In this document: piece by piece, positions 1 to 8,484 of the stretch
How positions within the stretch are numbered: position 1 is the stretch's first letter
How the letters are laid out: each line of letters opens with the position of its first letter
Source of the DNA: Saccoglossus kowalevskii
Lineage: Eukaryota > Hemichordata > Enteropneusta > Harrimaniidae
Reading direction: 5' to 3'
DNA length: 34,349 nt
Assembly (NCBI RefSeq): GCF_000003605.2
Contig: NW_003144786.1
Location: 96,568 to 130,916 of the forward strand
Program-made: the position numbers and the translations under genes
The notes under the pieces: model-generated
Told to the model about the DNA's origin: nothing
Databases searched by the model: none
The model's input: the letters and a program-made list of their open reading frames with translations, nothing else

Positions 1-45
1 TCGATCAGGGGTTGCAAAGTTCTACAGAGAAATGTCATATCTTCG

Positions 46-141
46 TCAAAATGTCTCTAAAATAGCTTCCCACTCGTACTTATCGTCTTCAGATTCGCCA
101 AATTTTCCGTAAATGCCATTTTCGAAGTTCACTGACAACTC
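46..141 (-). CDS. Possible terminal coding exon with acidic tail (tentative)
   Basis: On the minus strand an open stretch reads ELSVNFENGIYGKFGESEDD, then KYEWEAILETF and a stop at 46-48. It looks like an acidic C-terminal tail, possibly cytoplasmic, of the FN3/WAP/CCP gene. A CAG precedes it at 142-144, but its phase (0) does not match the phase-1 donor at 729, so an intervening exon would be required. I found no convincing transmembrane exon between 142 and 728. It could also be chance. Confidence 0.25.
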   Translation of the reverse strand, partial: ELSVNFENGIYGKFGESEDDKYEWEAILETF

Positions 142-728
142 CTGTCGTCTATGTCACTTCCTGTCTTTATTTCTCGCGATGTATCGCGATAGTTGATTGT
201 AATATAAATAGATCTCGCGTTATTTTGTGAAATATAATGAAAATGTTGTTGCTCAGCAACGTTTACTCGGTACGATAAGAACTGATAACCTAAGCAAACG
301 TGGCACGTATTACTTCAAAAGAAAACGCCGCGTTGCGAGTCTGTTGTATTACTAGTCTGAGTTTAAACAAACCCTGATTAAAAATATGGATTTATATCTG
401 TAAAAACACACGTTCGAGTGAGTGTTTCGGACATATATCACGTAAAAACGATAAAATTGAAAGATTTGCAATCACTGAATCAGTTGCATTTTCGCGTGCA
501 CAGCGGCGGATAATTTTCTGAGATGCGAAAGATGTATTGTGCGCGTATGTGTTTATGAATAGTTCCACGCAACCACGGGATAATAGAAACGACTAATGGA
601 ATCGTTAATAGATCAATCACTGAGACTTAACCTTCTGTGGTTGTTGTTGACCAATGAGTCACGTGTCTAACTGTAGTACAATTGTATTATACATGTAAAA
701 TTAAGGACGAGTTATGAAGTCATATTAC
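142..728. other. Intron or 3' flank, no confident feature
   Basis: No clear exon was seen here. A 39-base phase-1/phase-1 segment on the minus strand near 640-675 (peptide VRHVTHWSTTTTE) has an acceptor-like CTACAG and a weak GTTAAG donor. It is too short to call. Confidence 0.3.
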
Positions 729-920
729 CTTTTGTTCTGTAGCGAACTGATTCAGAGGCTTTACTAAGACCGAATTTATTAAGAGCTCGAATCTTGAAAT
801 TGTAGGTTGTGTCTGGTTTGAGATGTGTAATAATATACGTAGTTGTATCGGACGGGATGTTGATGTTTATCCACTGTGAGTATTGAGCATCGACGTCCTC
901 TGTATAATGAACTACGTAAC
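729..920 (-). CDS. Exon 11: FN3-4, C-terminal half
   Basis: The acceptor ATTACATTGTAG and donor GTAATA flank 64 codons, phase 1 to phase 1. The peptide begins GYVVHYTEDVDAQYSQW and includes ITHLKPDTTYNFKIRALNKF followed by GLSKASE, an excellent FN3 C'-G region. The first 17 bases of this exon and its acceptor are the source of the tandem copies upstream. It ends at a donor, so at least one further exon is needed. Confidence 0.88.
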
Positions 921-3900
921 CTACAATGTAATAACAATTGTGTAAATTGATATAGATGTATGCGTGATAATAAAATACGTAACCTACAATGTAATAACAA
1001 TTGTGCAAATTGGTATAGATGTATGCGTGATAATAAACTACGTAACCTACAATGTAATAACAATTGTGCAAATTGATATAGATGTATGCGTGATAATAAA
1101 ATACGTAACCTACAATGTAATAACAATTGTGCAAATTGGTATAGATGTATGCGTGATAATGAACTACGTAACCTACAATGTAATAACAATTGTGCAAATT
1201 AGTATAGATGTATGCGTGATAATAAACTACGTAACCTACAATGTAATAACAATTGTGCGAAGTGGCATGGATGTATGCGTTGTAATGACATACGTAATTG
1301 CCTATTTACCTGTAATGTCTGGATCGAACTGAGAGGGTGCCCTCCATACTAGACTAACACTGCGTGTTTCATCGCCGTTGATAGACACGTCCTCAATAGA
1401 CAGTATATTTGGTGCCAAAGGTGGGCCATCGATTACATCTACAGTACAACACAATAAGAATAAGTTATATCTTTATTATTGGCAATAATCACGTCGTACA
1501 TTTATTTATTATATTCATTTGGTATGTTTCATGTATTTATTTCTTATAATGAAACTGTATCACCCACCTTGAACGCAGGTGATCTGTTCTCCAGACCATT
1601 GTCCATCAGATCCACATGTACGGACCATCTTAGATGCGTCCGCCTCCGAGTGAATATAACCTTCGTCACAAGAATATCGACAGGTACTTCCGACTACACC
1701 GCCATCACATACAGCCACTCCATTTGGCGGATCGGCAAACGGCGGACACGTCAACTCCTTTATGGGTGCTATGAGAACCAACCACGTTTATGGTTACGTG
1801 GAATTGCAGTTACCGGTAGTTAATTACAACCAATCAGATATAGCGCATAACGTGACCGAACATATGATATTATACATGACCAGCTCTCGTGCGATGTATA
1901 AATTACTAAGTACTTATACATTTACATTCCTTATAGATAATTACTTAAAGATCATGCAAATTTCGATAACAAAAATAAGACAAATTGGTGTGTAATATAC
2001 CTGGTAAAATTGGTTGCCCGTCGGTACAGATACGGGCGCAGCCATTATAACAGCACAACTGGCGCCCAGGACAATCGTTATGGTAACTGCACGACTCCAC
2101 GCAGAAGCGAGAGTTGGACATATCTGGACACATCCCGTACTTGATTGGTACTTCCGTGGGTACCGGTGCTGTGGTAATTGGTCAAATGGGGAAAAAGAAA
2201 AACGTCAAAAGGATGCCTTTTACGCCCGCCGTGTTTCGAAACAGAAACATTTAATATATCTACTACGTGATATGTAAATTAAATTATCATATAATTTAAG
2301 TCGCTGGTGGATCAAATAACATTTGTATAGAGGATATTACTGGATGTTAATGATTATTTCCACGCATTATCTATAAATATTTACTTATTATTCATACATT
2401 GTGAATCTAAATTCATTTAATAAATCGCATTGATTAACTATCAAAAATGTTCCATAGTTCAATAGCAGTTATATTTGTTTTTGCATAGGTCCACGCAACC
2501 AATAGTATATGTAATATTAACACTTTCTAAAAACAATCTTAATGGAATGGGAACACAACGTACAATTTACTTCTGAATCAAGGGGTGTTCAAATGGGGGA
2601 TTTGAGAGTTAACCTGAGTACACTAAAAATTAGAAAGAACATATTATAAAAAAAAAAAACAATATATAGTGTGTATCCCCTGAAAAATGTGGACTTTCCT
2701 TCTCGCCAATGACATTCGCCATCTATTCACAGAGGGAAATGCTCCGCTTATCAATGACCTTCGCCAATGATAAAGTTTCAACATATTTTAATTATACGTG
2801 GTTCCACTTTCTGTGGGTACACGTGAGCATTTTTAAACTATTGTAGTTGTCACCGCTATAATCGCCTTAAGATATATCAGTCAATTGTTTACTTATCAAC
2901 AGTACCTGGTGACGTGCTCACGCGTACCATTGACATCGGCCCAACACCGAAGTCGTTTCGTGCTTGAACTTTGATAAAATATACCGTATCAGAAAAAAGA
3001 GCAGTCAGTTCGAGAGACGTCACCGAACTAGACGCTTCCAGCATACTCCATTCTTCCACCGGAGCGTCCATCTCATTCGTCCAGTATACTTCATAGCCTT
3101 GGGAAATAAATGATTGAACTGATATCAGCAATGAATGGCGTATTCAAATTACGTGTATTAATTTATACAGTACAGTATACTAATAAATATAAAATCCTGA
3201 GTTTGAATATTTATGTGTTGAAGGTTATAAAAGTATGGCTTGGATTATGTACAGAAGAATGATAGGAAATTCCCTAGTTTGCACGAAAAGAGACTACACC
3301 CTCCCTCCCTGCCTCCGTCGCTGCCTAGCTACTCCTACAAAAGACACAGTTCGCATTTGGAATCGTCAGTAATGATGACGACATTTGAAGAAAAATATCA
3401 ATTAATATACACGTAAAGATTAACAGAGTGTTACTTTACTTAAATATGCACATATGATTATATACCAAGTATATGCATAGAACAACATTATTCACCTGTT
3501 ATTGGTAGTCCTTCTTCGGGTGATTTCCATTCTATTTTGATAGATTCTGACGTGATGAGCCGAACAACGACGTCAGTGGGCGGTGATGGTACGATATCTC
3601 CGTCTGAAGGCAAAATATAGTTATTACATTTCTCTTTTCTGAGTCCAAGTGCATTTTGAGAACCTTGTACATAATTTGCATATTCACATTTATTTTGCAC
3701 ACATTCACTGTTTGATTCACACTCAATGACTCACTCACTCACGCACGCACGCACTCACTCACTCACTCAGTCACTCACTCACTCACTCACTCACTCACTC
3801 ACCCTCTCACTCACTCACTCGCTCACTCACTCACTCACTGACTCACTCACTCACTTACTCATTCATTCATTCATTCATTCATTCATTCATTCATTCATTC

Positions 3901-6900
3901 ATTCGGATTGAAATATAAAAATTATCGTATACTTCTGACACTGCTCAAATTAACTATAATCGTAAACTTACCGCCGTTCATTGGTGTCGTGTAAGAGAAT
4001 GGTTCCGACTTTGGACTACCGCCTCTCATATTGTATGTCTGGGTAATAAATTTATATGAATGATTTGGCAACAACCCAGTTACCGGAATAATAACTTCAA
4101 CATTGATGTCTACGTCCACTCTAACAATTGGCCAAGATAGATAACTGGAATCAGGCGACGTGTCGTCGGAATAGAATACCATTAACCCTGTGAACAATTA
4201 GTAAAATACGATCTCAACAAATATTATAATAACTTTACCATTCAACAATTAACATCTGTGGGTAATGTATGGTAAGAAAAATACTATAAAGAGAAAAACA
4301 CAATAATAATACTATTAAGCAAAAATTACAATAATAATACTATTAAGGAAAAATTACAAAACAATAGTATAATGGTGAACAATCAAATGTTTTTAAACGT
4401 TACTTTTTGTATATTGTTTGTTTAAGATATTTAACTAAAGAAAACTGTTGTTATACATGTTTATAAAATTGTTTATTCTATCCTGTTTATTTATTATGTT
4501 ACAATCTATATACAACAATTTTCCTTCTTTCTTATAGGTTCACAGCCTAAAATAACGTGGATTTCATTTTCCGCTTTTTTAATTACATTTTGTACATATT
4601 CTAACTTTTCCTTCCACTTTTGGCTTCATTCTTCGTCCAAATTCAATTTCTAGATTATGGTCACCTATTCTGAATTTTTTAATTCGTAATTTATTTCCTC
4701 ACTTTTGCTTATTACTACAATTAACTACTTGATTTGATTTGTTCAGGTCTGTTTATATTCATTTGGTAGTTTACTTTCAATAATTTATGAGAACTGATTG
4801 ATGTTTTTTTTTTATCTCGTATTCATCTTTAGTTTTATTAAATTGGTTCTCCCCCAATATATGTTCAATCTTCTTTTTCCAGTTTGTATTGTTTGTAATG
4901 TTTTTTTTAATGCACAATGTAGTAAATGAATCACTGTCAGTCTGTTTGGTCTATACCAGTATTTGATTTGAGCTTTGTCTGTTTTGAATCTAATTGGGAG
5001 TCTACCAATTTCAACTTGAATGCCCCTGATTGGGGCTACCTTACTTACACCTAAAATAAAACGATAAAAGTAATTACAAATTTGCTCTAAGCTGTTATTG
5101 TCCTTTGTTATTTTGATATTGGAGATATATATTGGAGATATTAAATGATCAAACATTTTTAAACTCAGTGTTACTGAAATATTTTTTTGACTTAGGATTG
5201 TTTGTCGCATAGTTAATAATGATCATTACCTTGTTTTTGACCATTACATGGTTTAGTTTCAAATTTGCCATTTGGATTTAACTACTGTTCCCAGATAGCA
5301 AAATTATCTAACTGCTGTAACTTCTTGATTGTTAAATTTTAGGTTTACATTTTTATCAACGTGTTACTTGTGTTAAAAACCATCGCCTTTGTCTTTTTTA
5401 TATTTACAATCATGCACCATTTTTCACAATATTGATTTAATTTATTCATGCATTTTTGAAGACCTTCCATACTCTTCGCAGTCAAACGCTTTATAAAGTC
5501 TATAAAGCAACTGTATAAACGTTTTATTTTTTACTATTAATTTATTATTAACTGTTCATATCATTTTAGTACAAAAAATGCATCATTTGTGCGTCTGTCT
5601 TTTCTAAATCCAAATTGAAGATCTGTCATAGTGTTATTATACCATTAAATATTGAAAACTGTTATTACATGCCATTAAAATAGAAACATGAAATACGGTT
5701 TCAGTGGCAAAATCCTTGGCTCTTTTAATTTGAAACAAAAAGGTCAAAAGAGACATTGGTGGGGTGCAGTGATGTTTTCCGTACACAATTTACTTGAGAC
5801 GAGAACATACATAAATTCCCCCCTCCAAAAAAACCTCCAGGTCATAATTCAACAAAACGCATTACTTACATGAGCTACTTAAAAAAACATTATCAATTAT
5901 AGTGAAAATATTACTACACTTACTGGCTTGAATTGTCTACAAGGAAGCGAATTCAATTAATTTTATCCAACGTACTTTCTATTGTTAAAGTTTGGTGTGT
6001 GTTTTCATCACACTATCAATACTTTGTCTTATTTCATTACCTGTAGGTTCATATCCTCTTGCACTCGTTACTCTGACAACAACGTCCACGTTCACGATAT
6101 TGTTAACTGAATCTTTGTCACGGACGTCAACGACTACGGGGGAAACTATTGGCGCATACCCGTCTACAAATAAAAGCAAAAATAAACACACATTGTGATT
6201 TTGTAAAAGTATCCGACTCAATTTAATTGTTTAAAAATCTAATATTCATTTTTCTTCACGATCTGGGACAAAGTCATGTGGGTTGTCACCCACCACCGAC
6301 CCGACTATAGCTTGTCGTCGTCGCTAAGGGCGTAGCTCATGCGAATTTCTCAAGTTTGCTCACCGCCTTCCATCATCGTTGTTGCGTACACGGGGTCGCA
6401 CTGTAATCCAACTCCTTCATCGTTATGAGCTGCAATTTTAAACTCATAACGCGCGAACGACTGGAGCCCTTTTATGGTGACTTCTTGTTGATCGACCTCT
6501 ACGTTTGTTATTCTGAAATAAAACCAGAAGTTATTCAAGTTTAATGGTACGCGTACCATGATGGCTCTACCAAAGGTCAAGATTCAGGTACGGTGTTTGG
6601 ATATATGAAGAAAATACATCAATAAAACATATTGTTTAATGTAATAAGCATATGGTTTCTTCCAGTAAACACGATTCACTTCACATGAGTGAGTAGGCCG
6701 TAATTTCAGAATATAGCCCATCTGGCAATATGTGCTTTCTAAAAAAAACATAATATAAAACTGTAATTAGAGGGGAGGCAAAGGGGGTAGCTGGTACGGT
6801 TTTACGGGAAATAAAAAGTTTTTTTTTACAATTTACAAGGAAAAAAAGACGTTTTTACAGTTTACAGTGTTAAAAAATGGAACATTGAATGGTCCGAAGA

Positions 6901-8484
6901 GCTCTCCGACTCAAATTCTCCGCCATTACTGCACCGTGTGTAGAGACGCATGCGCATATTACCCTCGTAGTGCTCTTCATTCGGTTAGAGGGCCTTTTAC
7001 AGTTTGACATTCAATTTTGTAGTGAATTGTGTCATCTAGTCGTTTTACAGTTTTTAAAATGTAATTTCCCTGGATTATTTTTTACGATTTTTTTATTTGG
7101 ATGTCAATTCTTGTACGTACCGAGAAAAATGACACATTTTTACAGTGTACGAAAAAAAATATTTGATTGATTACGTTGTACGTCTAGCCTGTGATTACAG
7201 AATTACGGAATTTATTTTTTCTATTTACGTTGTACGAACAAAAAAATATTGCAATTACGTTGAACGAAAATAACCCTTGCCCCCCCCCTACTCGTACTAC
7301 AAACGTCACCATTATGCAAAAACGCCCTCCCACGACAGCTTTCCAAGTTAAAATGAAACATGTTTTTAGGGTGGTAGTCGTCGCGCCGCGTCCTGCTCAT
7401 AGCGACGTACACAACGCGTGTGAAATACATTGTTTGTTTACATGAGTTTCAAACACGCGCTTCGCGACGACCCCGCCCTTTAAAATGACATACATATGCT
7501 CTCACCCTGATTCCGTTGGATATAGTTGTCGATACTCCACTGTATATGTCTTTGCATGGTCAAAAGTCATAGGATCAGTCCATTTAAGTTTGACACGGCG
7601 GAGTGATAGCACGGTTGCAATTACATCAGTTGGGGCGAGCAAATCTTGTTTCAAGTTGACATCGGCGGCAAAGCCTACATAAAATTAACGACACGACATA
7701 TTATTCTGTATACATCGTGAGATTTATTATGCTGAATTGTGTCCATACTTTAAAATATGAAAAGGGAGACATTCAAGGCCAAAACATTATTTGATCAAAA
7801 GTACCTTTGTACAGATAAACAACATGAAGATAAATATCATTTTATCATGATATGTTCGTGTCAGTGACAAAGAAAATCACTATAAGAAGTATGTATAGCA
7901 AATATTGTATTTTCGACGAATGATAAATTTGTGTGTTTAATGAGAGTGTACCAAGCAACTGGAAATCATCTTGAATGTGTTTACTATTTCGGGAATGTTG
8001 TTACCCTAGTTTGAACAGTTTAGTTTGTTGTGTATTCATTTGAATTCTTCCAGGGAATATTGTGTATTCCAAAAGATAAAATGACTATGTGTATGACACG
8101 TGTAAGCCACAGGTTGAGCAGTATTCGTATTTAGGAAATCTGTGACGTCAATGGATCCTATATATCTAGTATTATCCGCATCAATACCAATCACCGAAGT
8201 CAGAGTTCGTTTACATCCATCTAGTCGCGAATCGAGGTTATCAAATAACACTCCATGTTTTCAGAATCTCTGGGATGCTATTTTATGAATATTGCCTTCT
8301 CGGCAACACAATGGCGTGTAAATTGCATTCACTCATACCAACTTTAGAGAAACATACAACCATGTTAGTCGAGTTTAATTATACTGCGGTTCAACTTTAC
8401 CTACCATAGAAACACATGTGACGAAAGGTACTCACCTAAGCCAACCATACACATTATGACAAAACAGGTCGATAAGTTCTCCAT
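729..8484 (-). CDS. Secreted or membrane FN3/WAP/CCP mosaic protein (11 exons, 3' end incomplete)
   Basis: Eleven exons join in frame into about 565 residues: signal peptide (1-17), FN3-1 (about 27-122), FN3-2 (about 124-235), FN3-3 (about 236-335), WAP four-disulfide core (about 336-391), CCP/sushi (about 392-458) and FN3-4 (about 459-565). All introns are phase 1 except the one splitting FN3-1 (phase 2), the pattern expected of exon-shuffled extracellular modules. FN3 and CCP domains usually mediate protein binding; WAP domains are often protease inhibitors or adhesion modules, as in anosmin-1. Anosmin-1 has WAP first and no CCP, so this order is not that protein, and I do not recognise a vertebrate orthologue. 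No transmembrane segment was found, so the product could be secreted or the membrane exon may lie outside the window. The last exon found ends at a donor (729), so the coding sequence continues. Architecture is well supported; function is unknown. Confidence 0.85.
921..1309 (-). repeat. 63-bp minisatellite filling an intron; each unit carries a 3' splice site
   Basis: Six near-identical units have an exact 63-bp period, with acceptor AG complements at 921, 984, 1047, 1110, 1173 and 1236. A diverged, partial seventh unit (without the AG) abuts the donor of the previous exon. On the minus strand each unit is 46 bases of intron end, finishing ATTACATTGTAG, plus 17 bases matching the start of the FN3 exon (GTTACGTAGTTCATTAT, with small changes). 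The period is 21 codons, and the five complete inter-acceptor units have no stop in the exon frame. Confidence 0.95.
1310..1438 (-). CDS. Exon 10: FN3-4, N-terminal half
   Basis: The acceptor GTACTGTAG and donor GTAAAT flank 43 codons, phase 1 to phase 1. The peptide contains GPPLAPNILSIEDVSI and SVSLVWRAPSQFDPDITG, an FN3 A-B-C region with the conserved Trp. Its donor is followed directly by the 63-bp minisatellite. Confidence 0.88.
1568..1768 (-). CDS. Exon 9: CCP/sushi domain with six cysteines
   Basis: The acceptor TTCTCATAG and donor GTGGGT flank 67 codons, phase 1 to phase 1. The peptide has the CCP landmarks CPPFADPPNG, CRYSCDEGY, the Gly-Gln-Trp-Ser segment GQWSGEQITC and a final Cys. 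There are six cysteines rather than the minimal four, as in the CCP repeats of selectins. One protein-binding module of the complement-control type is the expected role. Confidence 0.93.
2001..2168 (-). CDS. Exon 8: WAP four-disulfide core domain
   Basis: The acceptor ACCACAG and donor GTATAT flank 56 codons, phase 1 to phase 1. The eight cysteines follow the WAP pattern: C-x8-C-x3-C-x5-C-x5-CC-x3-C-x3-C, around the segments CPDMSNSRFC, CSYHNDCPG and LCCYNGC. All four expected disulfides can therefore form. WAP domains may inhibit serine proteases or act structurally; the sequence does not decide which. Confidence 0.93.
2169..2905. other. Intron, no recognisable feature
   Basis: AT-rich intron between the WAP exon and FN3-3. 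It holds a short poly-A run near 2648 and a duplicated phrase TTCGCCA(A/T) near 2705-2770. Nothing coding was recognised. Confidence 0.5.
2906..3097 (-). CDS. Exon 7: FN3-3, C-terminal half
   Basis: The acceptor TTTCCCAAG and donor GTACTG (a weaker donor) flank 64 codons, phase 1 to phase 1. The peptide runs GYEVYWTNEMDAP, then LTALFSDTVYFIKVQARNDF and GVGPMS, a textbook FN3 C to G strand region. Confidence 0.88.
3496..3603 (-). CDS. Exon 6: FN3-3, N-terminal half
   Basis: The acceptor TTGCCTTCAG and donor GTGAAT flank 36 codons, phase 1 to phase 1. The peptide PSPPTDVVVRLITSESIKIE followed by WKSPEEG is a canonical FN3 start: Pro-rich entry, A-B strands and conserved Trp. Confidence 0.88.
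3722..3905. repeat. Tetranucleotide microsatellite (TCAC)n then (TCAT/TTCA)n
   Basis: About 180 bp of near-perfect CACT tetramers with GCAC interruptions switch to CATT tetramers from about 3858. The tract lies in the intron between the FN3-2 and FN3-3 exons. It is open on the plus strand, but only because of the repeat. Confidence 0.95.
3972..4187 (-). CDS. Exon 5: FN3-2, C-terminal half
   Basis: The acceptor TTGTTCACAG and donor GTAAGT flank 72 codons, phase 1 to phase 1. The segment VTGLLPNHSYKFITQTYN followed by MRGGSPKSEPFSYTTP is a clear FN3 E-F-G region: a Leu in the E-F loop, the Tyr of the SYKF strand, and the G-strand S/T-rich end. Confidence 0.87.
4520..5650 (-). mobile_element. 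Degenerate non-LTR retrotransposon (LINE) fragment
   Basis: Read on the minus strand and across several frameshifts and stops, this intronic stretch encodes pieces typical of a LINE reverse transcriptase. They are LQFGFRKDRRTNDAFFVLK at about 5565-5630, a YKAFDC palm-like segment, EKWCMIVNIKKTKAMVFNT near 5370-5430, LKMFDHLISPIYISNIKI near 5110-5170, then FILGVSK. Near 4620-4680 a C-terminal phrase, FRIGDHNLEIEFGRRMKPK, closely resembles the plus-strand copy at 29863. It is truncated and inactive, and inserted in the FN3-2 intron. Confidence 0.75.
6041..6163 (-). CDS. Exon 4: FN3-2, N-terminal half (atypical)
   Basis: The acceptor TTTGTAG and donor GTAATG flank 41 codons, phase 1 to phase 1. 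The peptide contains IVNVDVVVRVTSARGYEPTG. Its position and strand pattern fit the A-C strands of an FN3 domain whose second half is the next exon, but the usual B-strand Trp and the Pro-rich start are missing. The FN3 call therefore rests mainly on the following exon. Confidence 0.7.
6364..6512 (-). CDS. Exon 3: FN3-1, C-terminal half
   Basis: The acceptor TTTATTTCAG and donor GTGAGC are clear; phase 2 in, phase 1 out. The peptide completes the FN3 with VTIKGLQSFARYEFKIAAHN and DEGVG. This carries the conserved E-F loop Leu, the F-strand Tyr (ARYEFKI) and the NDEGVG turn typical of the family. Confidence 0.9.
6513..7505. other. Intron with short homopolymer-rich and repeated motifs
   Basis: The intron splitting FN3-1. 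Between about 6815 and 7270 it holds repeated phrases such as TTTTTACAGT(T/G)TAC and TTACGTTGTACGA. A run of nine C lies near 7281. No coding sequence or mobile element was recognised. Confidence 0.45.
7506..7674 (-). CDS. Exon 2: FN3-1, N-terminal half
   Basis: The acceptor TATGTAG and donor GTGAGA are clear. The peptide shows the first half of an FN3 fold: LLAPTDVIATVLSLRRVKLK followed by WTDP, the typical B-strand tryptophan, then YTVEYRQ as the C strand. It enters in phase 1 and leaves in phase 2, matching the next exon. Confidence 0.88.
7675..8435. other. First intron, no recognisable feature
   Basis: The intron between the signal-peptide exon and the first FN3 exon. One open stretch on the minus strand (8036-8251) has no domain signature and is not needed to join the phase-1 ends, so it is treated as chance. 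Confidence 0.5.
8436..8484 (-). CDS. Exon 1: start codon and signal peptide
   Basis: The ATG at 8482-8484 sits in a strong context (GCCATGG). It encodes a short hydrophobic leader, MENLSTCFVIMCMVGLG, and ends in phase 1 at a GTGAG donor. The next exon continues FAADV, giving a plausible signal peptidase site after the Gly or Ala residues. Use of this start is inferred from the leader character and from phase agreement with the FN3 exon at 7506-7674. Confidence 0.8.

Noticed and set aside
3726-3911. Plus-strand open frame (Thr/His/Ser/Leu repeats)
   Set aside because: It is a translation of the tetranucleotide microsatellite only.
6815-7300. Repeated TTACGTTGTACGA and TTTACAGT phrases considered as regulatory sites
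   Set aside because: They are irregularly spaced, in low-complexity intron sequence, and match no factor motif I can name.
8036-8251. 71-codon minus-strand open stretch in the first intron of the FN3/WAP/CCP gene
   Set aside because: It shows no domain pattern, and the flanking exons already join in phase 1 without it.
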